Source: an uncultured Clostridia bacterium (GTDB lineage: Bacteria > Bacillota > Clostridia > TANB77 > CAG-508). Taken from it: a stretch of 64,000 bases of DNA. Shown here piece by piece: positions 37,140 through 45,845 of the stretch. Each line of letters begins with the position of its first letter. Positions within the stretch are counted from its first letter, which is position 1. The translations under genes and the position numbers were made by a program. The notes under the pieces were generated by a model. It searched no databases. It saw only the letters and a program-made list of their open reading frames with translations, and had not been told where the DNA came from. The stretch covers positions 62,001 to 126,000 of the forward strand of contig CANQEI010000002.1 of the NCBI GenBank assembly GCA_947594845.1. The letters run 5' to 3'.

Positions 37140-38423
37140 ATGGAAAGAAGAAAAGGTATTCCATTAGTAGCACTTGTTATTTTTGCTGCACTTTTAGTAG
37201 CAATAATTATAACTTGTGTAATTATTTTAAATGTAAATAAACCCAAAAACTCAGGTGGCGAACCAGCTGTGGCAGAACAAATAGAACAAAATCCAGAGGA
37301 GAAGCCACAAGAAAATGAAAATGGTGAAGAAATAAATAATGAAGATGTAATTAATCAAGATGCAGACGTGCAACAAGCATATGCTTTAACAGGAAATGGA
37401 AAGACTTTTGCCAAGTATGGAATCTATTCATCAGGTGGATTTAGTTCTGAAAATGATAATATAAAAAATGAAATGAAATTACAATTAGCTGTTGCACAAG
37501 TTACTAACTCAGATATGGAAGGTGCAAGTGCAAAAACAATAGCAAAGTCAAAAATTCAAGAATATGTTGAGAAAATCTTTGAAAAGAGCGAAGCTGAAAA
37601 AACAGAATATTCTGATTTTAGTTTATATGACAGTGATACAAACTTCACGGATGTATACAAAACAACAGGATATGTCTACAATAGTGATAACGATAATTAT
37701 AGTATAAGAGAAAACGATGTAACAGAAGAAACTCCATCAGAGATTACAGAAGTAATTACAAAAGCAATAAAATATGATAGTAAGCTAGAAATATATGTAA
37801 AACCACTATATATAAGAACTTTCTACTCATCACAAATTCAAGCAACGGGATGTGATATATTAGCAGATTATGATTTCCAAGCAAAGAATTTTCCAGATTC
37901 AGAATCACTTATAGCAATTTCATATTCTGACTATGAACAATACCTAAAATCAGATTATGCAAAAGATTTAGATGGATACAAATATTCAGAAGTTGCTAAA
38001 AATTTAGACTTAAATAAAGTAAAAGAATACAAATATACATTTGTAAAAGAAGATAATAAATATAAATTAAAATCATTTGAACAAGCTAACCAAAGTTCAA
38101 ATTCAGGAAGTAGCGAGTCAAGCAATACAGGAGAAATGTCTGCAAGTGAGAGAACAACTTTTAATGCTCAATTTGAACAATATGTTGGAAATGATATAAA
38201 AGGATCAGAAGTAAGAGCTTTATATGACATAATAATAGCTTCAAATTCTAATAGTGCAAATGCAAATAATTTAATAAGAGTAAGTTTAGATGGTTCTGAT
38301 GCATCAACTCAAACAAGCCAAATATCAGATCAAAGAAGTAGAATAAATAATAATTCTACATATAGTGTACAACCAAAGTATGCTGCAAAATTAATAACAG
38401 ATATTACGATAACAGAAAATTAA
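37140..38423 (+). CDS. Uncharacterised signal-anchored extracellular protein
   Basis: 427 residues, function unknown. One N-terminal hydrophobic helix (about 7-31, IPLVALVIFAALLVAIIITC) anchors a large outside part: an acidic Glu/Asn linker (about 35-70), a mixed domain (about 75-310), a Ser/Asn linker (SSNSGSSESSNTGEMS, about 320) and a C-terminal domain with FNAQFEQYVGNDIKG and VRALYDIIIASN. The last motif (FN-x-F-x-x-Y-x-G) recurs in secreted proteins of Clostridia, as far as I recall. The start at 37140 has a perfect GAGGAGG; the frame extends 9 codons upstream without one. Own promoter and terminator. Confidence 0.6.
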   Translation: MERRKGIPLVALVIFAALLVAIIITCVIILNVNKPKNSGGEPAVAEQIEQNPEEKPQENENGEEINNEDVINQDADVQQAYALTGNGKTFAKYGIYSSGGFSSENDNIKNEMKLQLAVAQVTNSDMEGASAKTIAKSKIQEYVEKIFEKSEAEKTEYSDFSLYDSDTNFTDVYKTTGYVYNSDNDNYSIRENDVTEETPSEITEVITKAIKYDSKLEIYVKPLYIRTFYSSQIQATGCDILADYDFQAKNFPDSESLIAISYSDYEQYLKSDYAKDLDGYKYSEVAKNLDLNKVKEYKYTFVKEDNKYKLKSFEQANQSSNSGSSESSNTGEMSASERTTFNAQFEQYVGNDIKGSEVRALYDIIIASNSNSANANNLIRVSLDGSDASTQTSQISDQRSRINNNSTYSVQPKYAAKLITDITITEN

Positions 38424-38430
38424 AAAAATA

Positions 38431-38460
38431 AAAAGAAGATTTTTTAAATCTTCTTTTTTT
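38431..38460. terminator. Bidirectional terminator
   Basis: AAAAGAAGATTT / AAATCTTCTTTT with a three-base loop and flanking A- and T-runs. It separates the converging genes at 37140 and 38459. Confidence 0.85.
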
Positions 38461-38884
38461 ATCTTCTCATTCCTGCTTTTGGATATTTGAAAGCAGGTCT
38501 TTTTACTTTTTTAACATCCTCTTGCTGAACTAATTGCATTTCTCTAGATATTTCATCTGAAATAGATATTCCCATTTTTTCTAAAAGTTTATCTAATTTG
38601 TAAGATATAACATTCATTTTCTTTAATGTTTTCATTTCAAGATATGCCTCTTGGATTTTAAATTCTAAGTTACTTGTAAGAACAAAAGCAACTACAAAAA
38701 CAAATATGCCTGTTCCAGCCATTATCATAACAGAAACAGAATTAGGCATTCTTGCGATTTCAGTTAAGAATTCTGAAACAAAATAAGCACCAACAAGTGC
38801 AACTGCAACAAAAAAGAAAATAAATAAATATCTTCTAATTCTTGTAAGCAAAATGGTAATTTTAAAAGACTTTTCATTATACAT
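38459..38884 (-). CDS. Uncharacterised two-helix membrane protein
   Basis: 141 residues. Two TM helices (about 19-41 and 50-73) are followed by a cytoplasmic coiled-coil-like segment (EFKIQEAYLEMKTLKKMN, about 75-125) and a basic C-terminus (VKRPAFKYPKAGMRR). It is not recognised as a known family. It is transcribed away from the spoIIIA operon, which starts 151 bases on the other side, and ends at the shared terminator. Confidence 0.55.
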   Translation of the reverse strand: MYNEKSFKITILLTRIRRYLFIFFFVAVALVGAYFVSEFLTEIARMPNSVSVMIMAGTGIFVFVVAFVLTSNLEFKIQEAYLEMKTLKKMNVISYKLDKLLEKMGISISDEISREMQLVQQEDVKKVKRPAFKYPKAGMRR

Positions 38885-39003
38885 AAAAATACACCAATCT
38901 TTCTACTTATATATACATAAATATATTACTCTATTTTACTTTTTTCGTCAATATTTTTAAAAACAAAATAATTAGCAAAATAGTTCTAAAAATTAGAATG
39001 GTG

Positions 39004-39011
39004 AATACAAT
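39004..39011 (+). promoter_or_regulatory. Possible sigma-E-type -10 element for spoIIIA
   Basis: AATACAAT matches 7 of 8 positions of the known sigma-E -10 (CATACANT), 25 bases before spoIIIAA. No convincing -35 is seen at the right spacing, so this rests mainly on the known sigma-E control of this operon in B. subtilis. Confidence 0.3.
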
Positions 39012-39035
39012 AATATAAGTAGAAAAGGAGAAAAT

Positions 39036-39956
39036 ATGGAAATCTTAAAATATTTATCCAAAAGTATACAAGAAAACATTAACAAAATACAAATAGAAAA
39101 TAGTAAGGACAAGCTAGAAGAGATAAGACTAAGAAACAATAAACCAATCATACTAAAATTATGTGATGACGAAATTATAATAAATTATACAGTAACGACA
39201 GAAGACTTATTAGAAACTCTAGAAAAGATAACAGAAAATTCTGTGTATACATATGAGAACCAAATTTCAAATGGATTTATAACTTTACATGGAGGACATA
39301 GAGTTGGAATTACAGGAAATGGAGTAAGTCAAGATGAAAAAATTATAAATATTTCATATATATCTGGAATGAATTTTAGAATAGCTAGAGAAATAAAAGG
39401 TTGTTCAGATTTTATATTAAATGAAGTATATAAAATGGGTGAATTTCAAAATACACTAATTTTAGGAGCCCCAGGAGCAGGAAAAACCACATTATTAAGA
39501 GATTTAATAAGACAAATAAGCAATGGAAATATTTATAATAAAGGACTAAATGTAGGGGTTGTAGATGAGAGAAATGAAATTGCTTCAATGTATAAAGGAG
39601 TTCCTCAAACAGATTTGGGAATAAGAACAGATATAATTTCAAACATTCCTAAAACAATAGGAATAAGAATGTTAATTAGAAGTATGTCTCCACAAGTAAT
39701 TGCAGTTGATGAAATAGGTGGAGAAAACGATTGCCAAGCAATTTACTACGCCATGTGCTCAGGAACAAAAGGAATTTTTACGGCACATGGGAATAGTTTA
39801 AATGATATTAAAATTAATAATGAAATAAAACAACTACTAGACTATAAGTTAGTAGAAAAAATAATTGTCTTAGATAAAAGAAAAAAAGAAAAAGTTTCAA
39901 ACGTATTTTATCTAGATAATGAAAAAAAGGAATATAAAAATGTATATAATTATTAA
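39036..39956 (+). CDS. spoIIIAA: Stage III sporulation ATPase SpoIIIAA
   Basis: Secretion-type ATPase of the mother-cell complex that forms the feeding channel to the forespore. Walker A LGAPGAGKTTLLRDL at about 142-156, then VVDERNEIASMYKG, IRSMSPQVIAVDEIGGEND (Walker B) and a HG in GIFTAHGNS, all typical. The length of 306 matches. AAAAGGAG site before ATG. First of eight tightly packed spoIIIA genes; the next gene overlaps its end by 17 bases. Confidence 0.95.
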   Translation: MEILKYLSKSIQENINKIQIENSKDKLEEIRLRNNKPIILKLCDDEIIINYTVTTEDLLETLEKITENSVYTYENQISNGFITLHGGHRVGITGNGVSQDEKIINISYISGMNFRIAREIKGCSDFILNEVYKMGEFQNTLILGAPGAGKTTLLRDLIRQISNGNIYNKGLNVGVVDERNEIASMYKGVPQTDLGIRTDIISNIPKTIGIRMLIRSMSPQVIAVDEIGGENDCQAIYYAMCSGTKGIFTAHGNSLNDIKINNEIKQLLDYKLVEKIIVLDKRKKEKVSNVFYLDNEKKEYKNVYNY

Positions 39957-40452
39957 GTTTATTTTAGCTATTGCAGTAATAATTTGTTCAACTAAAATTG
40001 GTATATTAATTTCTAAAAAGTATGTTTATCGTTTAGAAGAACTAAATGAATTTAAAAACTGTTTTCAAATAATTGAAAACAAAATAAAGTATACATATGA
40101 GCCATTAGAGGAAATTTTTAAACAAATATCTAATATAGCTCAATATAATATAGGAGATTTTTTCTTTAACATATCTAAAAACATTAAAGAAAATGGTGCA
40201 GAAAAAGCATGGAATGATGAAGTGGATAATTCTGAACTGTTTTTAAAGAAAGAAGATAAAGATGTGTTAAAAGAATTTAGTGTTTTACTAGGAAAAACAA
40301 ATAAAGAAGGACAATTAAATCAAATTAAATTTATAAATACATTAGTAGAAAGACAAATATCAAGAGCTGTATCAGAAAGAGAAAAAAATGAAAACATATA
40401 CAAGAAATTAGGAATAATATTAGGAACAGTACTAGTTATTGTTCTGATTTAA
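39940..40452 (+). CDS. spoIIIAB: Stage III sporulation protein SpoIIIAB
   Basis: 170-residue protein with one N-terminal TM helix (about 2-20) and a GspF-like helical cytoplasmic part (RLEELNEFKNCFQIIENKIK), ending in a second hydrophobic stretch (about 153-170). B. subtilis SpoIIIAB has 171 residues. I chose the ATG at 39940, preceded by AAAGGA, over an in-frame start seven codons upstream, which lies deeper inside spoIIIAA. It overlaps spoIIIAA by 17 bases. Confidence 0.9.
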   Translation: MYIIIKFILAIAVIICSTKIGILISKKYVYRLEELNEFKNCFQIIENKIKYTYEPLEEIFKQISNIAQYNIGDFFFNISKNIKENGAEKAWNDEVDNSELFLKKEDKDVLKEFSVLLGKTNKEGQLNQIKFINTLVERQISRAVSEREKNENIYKKLGIILGTVLVIVLI

Positions 40453-40467
40453 TTGAAAGGAATAACT

Positions 40468-40662
40468 ATGGATATTAATTTATTATTTAAAATAGCAGCA
40501 ATAGGTATATTGGTTGCTGTATTAAATCAAGTATTAGTCAGAGCAGGACGAGAAGATCAAGCAATGATGACAACTCTTGCAGGCATAGTAATAGTTCTTT
40601 CAATAGTAATTAATGAAATAAGTAATTTATTTACGATAGTAAGAACTTTATTTAATTTATAG
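40468..40662 (+). CDS. spoIIIAC: Stage III sporulation protein SpoIIIAC
   Basis: 64-residue membrane protein with two helices (MDINLLFKIAAIGILVAVLN, then TTLAGIVIVLSIVINEISNL). The spacer LVRAGREDQA between them is the conserved hallmark. The start at 40468 has GAAAGGA; an in-frame start at 40453 directly abuts the spoIIIAB stop and lacks one. Spacing on both sides is within 15 bases. Confidence 0.93.
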   Translation: MDINLLFKIAAIGILVAVLNQVLVRAGREDQAMMTTLAGIVIVLSIVINEISNLFTIVRTLFNL

Positions 40663-40671
40663 GTAAAAAGT

Positions 40672-41055
40672 ATGGAAATTATTCAAATTATAGGAATTGG
40701 TTTTTGCGGAGTACTAATAGCAATTATCTTAAAAGAATATAAACCTGAATACAAAATATACATATCAATAATAATTGGAATAATGATATTTATCTTAACA
40801 GCAAATAATTTACAAATATTTATACAGCAAATAAATAATTTAGCTAATAGATTAAAAATAAAAAATCAATTTATAGGGATACTTTTAAAAATTACAGGAA
40901 TATCAATCTTAACAGAATTTGCAATTTCAATATGTAAAGATAGTGGAGAAAATGCAATTGCCTCAAAAATCGACTTAGGCGGAAAAATAATAATTATAGG
41001 AATTTCAATGCCTATAATAACAGGATTATTAGAAACATTATTAGGTCTTTTATAA
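40672..41055 (+). CDS. spoIIIAD: Stage III sporulation protein SpoIIIAD
   Basis: 127 residues, multi-helix membrane protein (four hydrophobic segments) with the family end ICKDSGENAIASKIDLGGKI and PIITGLLETLLGLL. B. subtilis has 133 residues. Begins 9 bases after spoIIIAC. The ribosome-binding site is poor (TAGGTAAAAAG), suggesting translational coupling. Confidence 0.93.
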   Translation: MEIIQIIGIGFCGVLIAIILKEYKPEYKIYISIIIGIMIFILTANNLQIFIQQINNLANRLKIKNQFIGILLKITGISILTEFAISICKDSGENAIASKIDLGGKIIIIGISMPIITGLLETLLGLL

Positions 41056-41067
41056 TCTGGAGGAAAA

Positions 41068-42192
41068 ATGAAAAAAATATTTTTTACATTAATTTTTCTT
41101 ACAATTGTCTTTACAAGTTTGACATGTAATGCCAGCAATGAAGAAATTATAGATGGACAAGCTGATGAACTAAAACTAAATGAATTTATATCTCAAACAG
41201 AAAATATAGTTGGAAAAGAAATTGATTTAGATGAAATATTTAATAATTCAATAAAAGGAGAAAGCTCAAAAAATGCAATTATAAATGCAATGGGAATAGT
41301 ATTAGGAAAAGAACTTAAACAATCAATTTCGATGATAATATCAATTTTAATAATAATAGTAATTCACGGAATATTAAAAAGTATTAGTGAAAATTTAGGA
41401 AATAAGCAAACTGGAAAAATAGGATATTTTATACAAATAATAATATTAATAACTGTGTTAATGAAAATATATGCCGAAATTTTAAAAGTAGTAAAAGATA
41501 CAATAGAAACAATATCAAGTTTTATATATATGTTAATACCAGTATTTATCAGCCTAACAATTTCTTCAGGGAATATAACTACAGCAACAACAACACAATC
41601 TATTATTATTTTAGCAACAAATATTATAACAAAATTTATAAATCAATTTGTAATTCCGATAGTAATAATAGCAACAATAATAGGAATTATTTCAAACATA
41701 TCAGATGAAATACAAATGAATAAATTATCAAAATATTTAAAATCAAGCATAATATGGTTACTGTGCATCTTTCTAACTATATTTACCTGCTTACTTTCAA
41801 TGGAAAATAATTTAACTCAAGGAGTAGATCAGTTAACAAGTAAAACCACTAAAAGTGCAGTATCAACGTTTGTGCCTGTAGTAGGAAAAATATTAGGAGA
41901 CACAGTAGAATCTGTCATTGGGTGCAGTAACATAATAAGAAATGCTGTAGGTGCAATAGGAATGATTGCTGTAATTTTAATAGGGTTAACACCTTTAATA
42001 AGAATAGGAATAACAATGATGTTTTTTTATTTGGCTGGCGGAATTGCAGAAATGGTGTCAGACCCCAAAATAGTATATGTATTAGAACAAATGGGGGATT
42101 CTTGCAAAGTCTTACTTGCAACAGTTGCAACAGTTGTTGTTATGCTAATAATAGGAGTAACAATTACTATGAAAACAGGAATCCCTATTTAG
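41068..42192 (+). CDS. spoIIIAE: Stage III sporulation protein SpoIIIAE
   Basis: Large polytopic component of the channel, 374 residues (399 in B. subtilis). It has a cleavable-looking N-terminal signal (IFFTLIFLTIVFTSLTCNA), an exported stretch (about 25-80) and about eight TM helices. The conserved STFVPVVGKILGDTVESVIG and YFLAGGIAE-like FYLAGGIAEMVSDPKI segments are clear. GGAGGA site before ATG. Twelve bases after spoIIIAD. Confidence 0.93.
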   Translation: MKKIFFTLIFLTIVFTSLTCNASNEEIIDGQADELKLNEFISQTENIVGKEIDLDEIFNNSIKGESSKNAIINAMGIVLGKELKQSISMIISILIIIVIHGILKSISENLGNKQTGKIGYFIQIIILITVLMKIYAEILKVVKDTIETISSFIYMLIPVFISLTISSGNITTATTTQSIIILATNIITKFINQFVIPIVIIATIIGIISNISDEIQMNKLSKYLKSSIIWLLCIFLTIFTCLLSMENNLTQGVDQLTSKTTKSAVSTFVPVVGKILGDTVESVIGCSNIIRNAVGAIGMIAVILIGLTPLIRIGITMMFFYLAGGIAEMVSDPKIVYVLEQMGDSCKVLLATVATVVVMLIIGVTITMKTGIPI

Positions 42193-42201
42193 GAGAGTAA
42201 A

Positions 42202-42765
42202 ATGATAGAGTTTTTAGTATCTTGGGCAGAACAACTAATAATAACTTTAATAATCATAATAATGGTTGAAATGATTATACCTAATAGTAGTTATAGAAAG
42301 TATATAAAAATTATTCTAGGAATTTTTATGCTATATACAATTTTTAACCCCATAATAGGAAAAAAGATAGATAATATAAATTTTAAAGAAGCAATATCTG
42401 AAGATCTTAATGAGGCTAATTATATAAATAATGAAACTAGCTTAAATTACGAAAATCAAATTGAAATTGTATATAAAGAAAAAATGAAAGAGTCCATATC
42501 TCAATATTTAAAAGAAAAAGGATATGAAGTAGTTTCAATAGATACAGAAGTTGAATACAAAAATGAAAATATTATAGTAAATAAATTGCAAATGAAAATT
42601 AAAAAAGGTGAAAACACAGAAAATAAAACTATTGAAAAAGTGATAATATCGGACCAAAGAAATATTGAAAAAGATGAATTTGATAGCATAAAAGAAGAAA
42701 TTAGTAACACATATAATATTCAAATTTCAAAAATATCTATAGAAAGTGAGAATATATATGATTAA
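42202..42765 (+). CDS. spoIIIAF: Stage III sporulation protein SpoIIIAF
   Basis: 187 residues. Two N-terminal TM helices (about 9-27 and 33-50, with MVEMIIPNSSYRKYIKIILG between them, a family hallmark), then a ring-building-motif-like soluble domain (about 75-187) in the intermembrane space. AGGAGAG site before ATG. Nine bases after spoIIIAE; its end overlaps spoIIIAG by 8 bases. Confidence 0.9.
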   Translation: MIEFLVSWAEQLIITLIIIIMVEMIIPNSSYRKYIKIILGIFMLYTIFNPIIGKKIDNINFKEAISEDLNEANYINNETSLNYENQIEIVYKEKMKESISQYLKEKGYEVVSIDTEVEYKNENIIVNKLQMKIKKGENTENKTIEKVIISDQRNIEKDEFDSIKEEISNTYNIQISKISIESENIYD

Positions 42766-43324
42766 AGAAAAAATAACAGCTTTAATAAAAAAGGATAATG
42801 TAAATAATAAAAAGAAATTGGAAAACCTGATATTTGCACTAGTATTACTAATAATAACATTAGTTAGTATTAATATTATCTTTAAAGGAGAAAAAAGTAA
42901 AAACAAGCCGGTAGAAGAAACAAAAATAGAAACAGAGAATAAAATTAATAATAATATGGAAGAAAAAATAGAGGAAATACTTTCTCAAATTAAAGGAGTA
43001 GAAAATGTAAAAGTATTAATTACATATAGCGAAACAGAAAAACTTGTTCCAATATATAATGAAAGTTCATCACAAAGCACAACAGAAGAAACAGATAATG
43101 AGGGAGGAACAAGAACAATTGAAAGTTACAATAATAATAAAGAAGTAGTATCTGATTCAGCACAAACTCCAATAACAGAAAAAACAGTTTTTCCTAAAAT
43201 TGAAGGTGCAGTTATAACTGCAAAAGGAGTAAGTGATCTTAACACAAAAGAAAATATAATCAATGCAGTCCAAGCAGCTACTGGATTAGCTAGACACAAA
43301 ATACAAGTTTTTGAGTCAAAGTAG
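42758..43324 (+). CDS. spoIIIAG: Stage III sporulation protein SpoIIIAG
   Basis: Ring-forming component of the channel, 188 residues. One N-terminal TM helix (about 21-41), an acidic linker and the ring-building domain with IEEILSQIKGVENVKVLITY and KIEGAVITAKGVSD, then VQAATGL. A GTG at 42746 is open in frame, but the ATG at 42758 is preceded by GAAAGTGAG and overlaps the spoIIIAF stop by 8 bases, a normal coupling. B. subtilis has 229 residues, so this copy is shorter. Confidence 0.92.
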   Translation: MIKEKITALIKKDNVNNKKKLENLIFALVLLIITLVSINIIFKGEKSKNKPVEETKIETENKINNNMEEKIEEILSQIKGVENVKVLITYSETEKLVPIYNESSSQSTTEETDNEGGTRTIESYNNNKEVVSDSAQTPITEKTVFPKIEGAVITAKGVSDLNTKENIINAVQAATGLARHKIQVFESK

Positions 43325-43343
43325 TGTCAAGGAGGAATTTAAA

Positions 43344-43952
43344 ATGAAGGAAATAAAAAAAATTAAAATAATAAAAAAGAAGGAAGCCATCATAGGAATT
43401 TTGGCAATATGCCTTATGATTATAGGATTCATTAGTTATAAGCCTGTGTCAGAAGATGAATATGGAAGGATAGCAGATATAGAAAATTATCCTGAGTCAA
43501 ATCTTGGTGAAGCAAGACTAGTAAATAGTAATGAAGTAGAAGAAATACCTGAGGAAAATAATAATAATGTAGAAGAAACTTCAAATGTTCCAGAAGAGAA
43601 TCCAAATGAAGAATACTTTTTAGAAGCAAAAATGGAACGAAATAATATATATTCTGAAAGCATAGAAATTTATGAAAATATGCTAGAAAGTAGCTCTGTT
43701 ACAAGTGATCAAAAAAGTATTGCTCAAAATGAAATTACTAATATTACAAATGAAAAGAAAACAATTCAAGTTGCAGAAAATCTTATTAAAATGAAAGGAT
43801 TTGAAGATGTTGTAATATTAAAAAATGCAAATGGAATTAATGTAGTAGTAAGAAGCGATGTTTTACTCCCAGAACAGGTTGCACAAATTCAGAATATAAT
43901 AGAAAGGGAATTTCAAACAGACAGTAAAAATATAAATATAACAAATAAATAA
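43344..43952 (+). CDS. spoIIIAH: Stage III sporulation protein SpoIIIAH
   Basis: Mother-cell half of the SpoIIQ-SpoIIIAH zipper. 202 residues: basic N-terminus, one TM helix (about 13-31, AIIGILAICLMIIGFISY), an acidic Asn/Glu linker and a YscJ/FliF-like ring domain with MKGFEDVVILKNANGINVVV and VAQIQNIIEREF. The frame opens 11 codons earlier, but AAGGAGG stands just before the ATG at 43344. It closes the operon. Confidence 0.92.
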   Translation: MKEIKKIKIIKKKEAIIGILAICLMIIGFISYKPVSEDEYGRIADIENYPESNLGEARLVNSNEVEEIPEENNNNVEETSNVPEENPNEEYFLEAKMERNNIYSESIEIYENMLESSSVTSDQKSIAQNEITNITNEKKTIQVAENLIKMKGFEDVVILKNANGINVVVRSDVLLPEQVAQIQNIIEREFQTDSKNINITNK

Positions 43953-43956
43953 ATTA

Positions 43957-43985
43957 TTGCAAAAAGAAAATATATATAATATAAT
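43957..43985 (+). promoter_or_regulatory. Sigma-A promoter of the membrane protein at 44021
   Basis: TTGCAA, exactly 17 bases, TATAAT, beginning 5 bases after the spoIIIAH stop. It separates vegetative expression of the next gene from the sporulation operon. Confidence 0.8.
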
Positions 43986-44020
43986 TTAATAGCTAAATAA
44001 CATATAAGGAGTATTTAAAG

Positions 44021-44602
44021 ATGGTTTTAGAATCAAATAAATACAAGAAAAGATTAATTATATTATGTATCTTAATAATATTTTCTTTACTTTTGGCAAT
44101 TCCAGTAGAAAAAACAATAAAGCAAGAAGCAGATAAGGCTGAAGAAATAATTGAAGTAATTCAGTCAACACCAGAAGAAGAGTACAACAGACAAATAGAA
44201 GAAAGGGCAGCAAAAGAAGGAAAAGATAAAAGCGAATATACTACTAAACAAGAAGTATTAGATACAATGCATAAAATTGCTGAACCATATGAACAACTTT
44301 ATAAATATAAATATTCTACTATTATAATATTATTTACAGTATCAATTTCAGCACCATTAGTTGGAATAATGATGTATTTTATTTTTACTAATTGGATAAT
44401 AAATAAAGTGTTCAAAGACATAAAGAAATGGTTATCTATACTTATGAGAATTCTTGCATTAGTAATATTGTTGCCTATAATAGGATATGTAATAATAATA
44501 GTTGGCTTATTTGGAGAAATACCATTTATAGTTTATACTCTTTACAAATATATAAAAATAAAAAAATCAGAAGATAAGGATGATGTTATAAAAAATTTAT
44601 AA
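44021..44602 (+). CDS. Uncharacterised membrane protein (three TM helices)
   Basis: 193 residues, unrecognised. A TM helix at about 10-27 precedes a hydrophilic segment with a charged helix (QIEERAAKEGKDKSEYTTKQ, about 55-100). Two further helices follow at about 101-123 and 138-170. The C-terminus is basic. The hydrophilic segment would be outside. TAAGGAG site before ATG and a consensus promoter. It precedes the phosphofructokinase gene by 25 bases and may be co-transcribed with it. Confidence 0.55.
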   Translation: MVLESNKYKKRLIILCILIIFSLLLAIPVEKTIKQEADKAEEIIEVIQSTPEEEYNRQIEERAAKEGKDKSEYTTKQEVLDTMHKIAEPYEQLYKYKYSTIIILFTVSISAPLVGIMMYFIFTNWIINKVFKDIKKWLSILMRILALVILLPIIGYVIIIVGLFGEIPFIVYTLYKYIKIKKSEDKDDVIKNL

Positions 44603-44627
44603 TATCACCGATGGAGGAGAACAAAAT

Positions 44628-45770
44628 ATGATAAAAAAAGTTGCTATACTAGCTAATGGTGGAGATGTTGCTGGATTTAATGCCGTAATAAGAGCAATAA
44701 TGAGATCAGCACAAACACATGGGATTGAATGCTATGGCTATATTGATGGCTATAAAGGATTAGTAGAAAATAATTACATAAGACTAGATGGAAATCCTAT
44801 TGCATCAGGAATAATTGCTAAAGGAGGTTCAATAATTGGATCTTCTACAAATACAATTGTATTTCATTATAAAGTAGAACATGAAGATGGTTCAGTAACA
44901 TATGAAGACTTATCTGATTTATGCGTAAAAAATGTAAAAGAAGCAGGGTTTGATTGTGTATTTACATTAGGAGGAGATAGCACACAAAAATCTGCAAGAG
45001 ATTTATATTTAAAGGGAATAAATGTTATAGGAGTACCAAAAACTATAGATAATGATGTAGCTTGCACAGAAATTACATTCGGATATAATACAGCTGTATC
45101 AGTTGCAACAGATGCACTTGACAGATTACATACAACAGCGGAAACTCACCATAGAATAATGGTTTTGGAAGTTATGGGAAGATTTGCTGGATGGATAGCA
45201 TTAGAATCTGCAATTTCTGGAGGGGCAGACGTAGTTTTAATACCAGAAATACCATTTGATTTAACAAAAGCTGCTGAATCAATCAGAAAAAGACAAGCTA
45301 GAGGAAAGAATTTTAGCGTAGTTGTAGTATCAGAGGGAGCTGTTTCAAAAAATGGAGAAAGTGAAAACTTTAAAGCAGAGGGAGTTGACTCAAAATCTGG
45401 TATTAATGTTAAATTTGGCGGAATAGGCGTAAAAGTAGCAAAAGAATTGCAAGAATTAACAGGACTAGAGGCAAGATGTACAGTTTTAGGATACATGCAA
45501 AGAGGAGGAACTCCTACAGCATATGATAGAGTTCTTTCAACAAAATACGGAGCAAAAGCAATGGAATATGCAATGGAAGAAAAATTCGGAATATTGACAG
45601 TTATTAAAGATGGTAAATTGTCATCAGTACCATTAGAAGAAGTAATAGGAAACAACAAAGAAATTGGTGCAGTACAAGGTGGAACAGATACAAGTAATGT
45701 AAGGCTTGTTACTATGGACAACGAGCTTATAAAAACTGCAAGAAATATAGGAATTTGTTTAGGAGACTAA
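44628..45770 (+). CDS. 6-phosphofructokinase family enzyme, donor uncertain
   Basis: Phosphorylates fructose 6-phosphate in glycolysis. Motifs: LANGGDVAGFNAVIRAI, LGGDST (115-119), VPKTIDND (136-143), VLEVMGRFAGWIALES, QRGGTP and AYDRVLSTKYG. Two positions decide the phosphate donor in this family: E. coli ATP enzymes have Gly104 and Gly124, and pyrophosphate enzymes have Asp and Lys. Here the equivalents are Ser118 and Lys138, exactly 20 apart as in E. coli, so the set is mixed and neither ATP nor PPi can be chosen. 380 residues, longer than the E. coli enzyme (320). GGAGGAG site. Upstream of argS. Confidence 0.85.
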   Translation: MIKKVAILANGGDVAGFNAVIRAIMRSAQTHGIECYGYIDGYKGLVENNYIRLDGNPIASGIIAKGGSIIGSSTNTIVFHYKVEHEDGSVTYEDLSDLCVKNVKEAGFDCVFTLGGDSTQKSARDLYLKGINVIGVPKTIDNDVACTEITFGYNTAVSVATDALDRLHTTAETHHRIMVLEVMGRFAGWIALESAISGGADVVLIPEIPFDLTKAAESIRKRQARGKNFSVVVVSEGAVSKNGESENFKAEGVDSKSGINVKFGGIGVKVAKELQELTGLEARCTVLGYMQRGGTPTAYDRVLSTKYGAKAMEYAMEEKFGILTVIKDGKLSSVPLEEVIGNNKEIGAVQGGTDTSNVRLVTMDNELIKTARNIGICLGD

Positions 45771-45845
45771 GGCACTATAACATTGCATTATTTCTCAAAA
45801 TATATTTATAAAAAGTATTTAAAAATATATTCTGATGAGAAAGGA

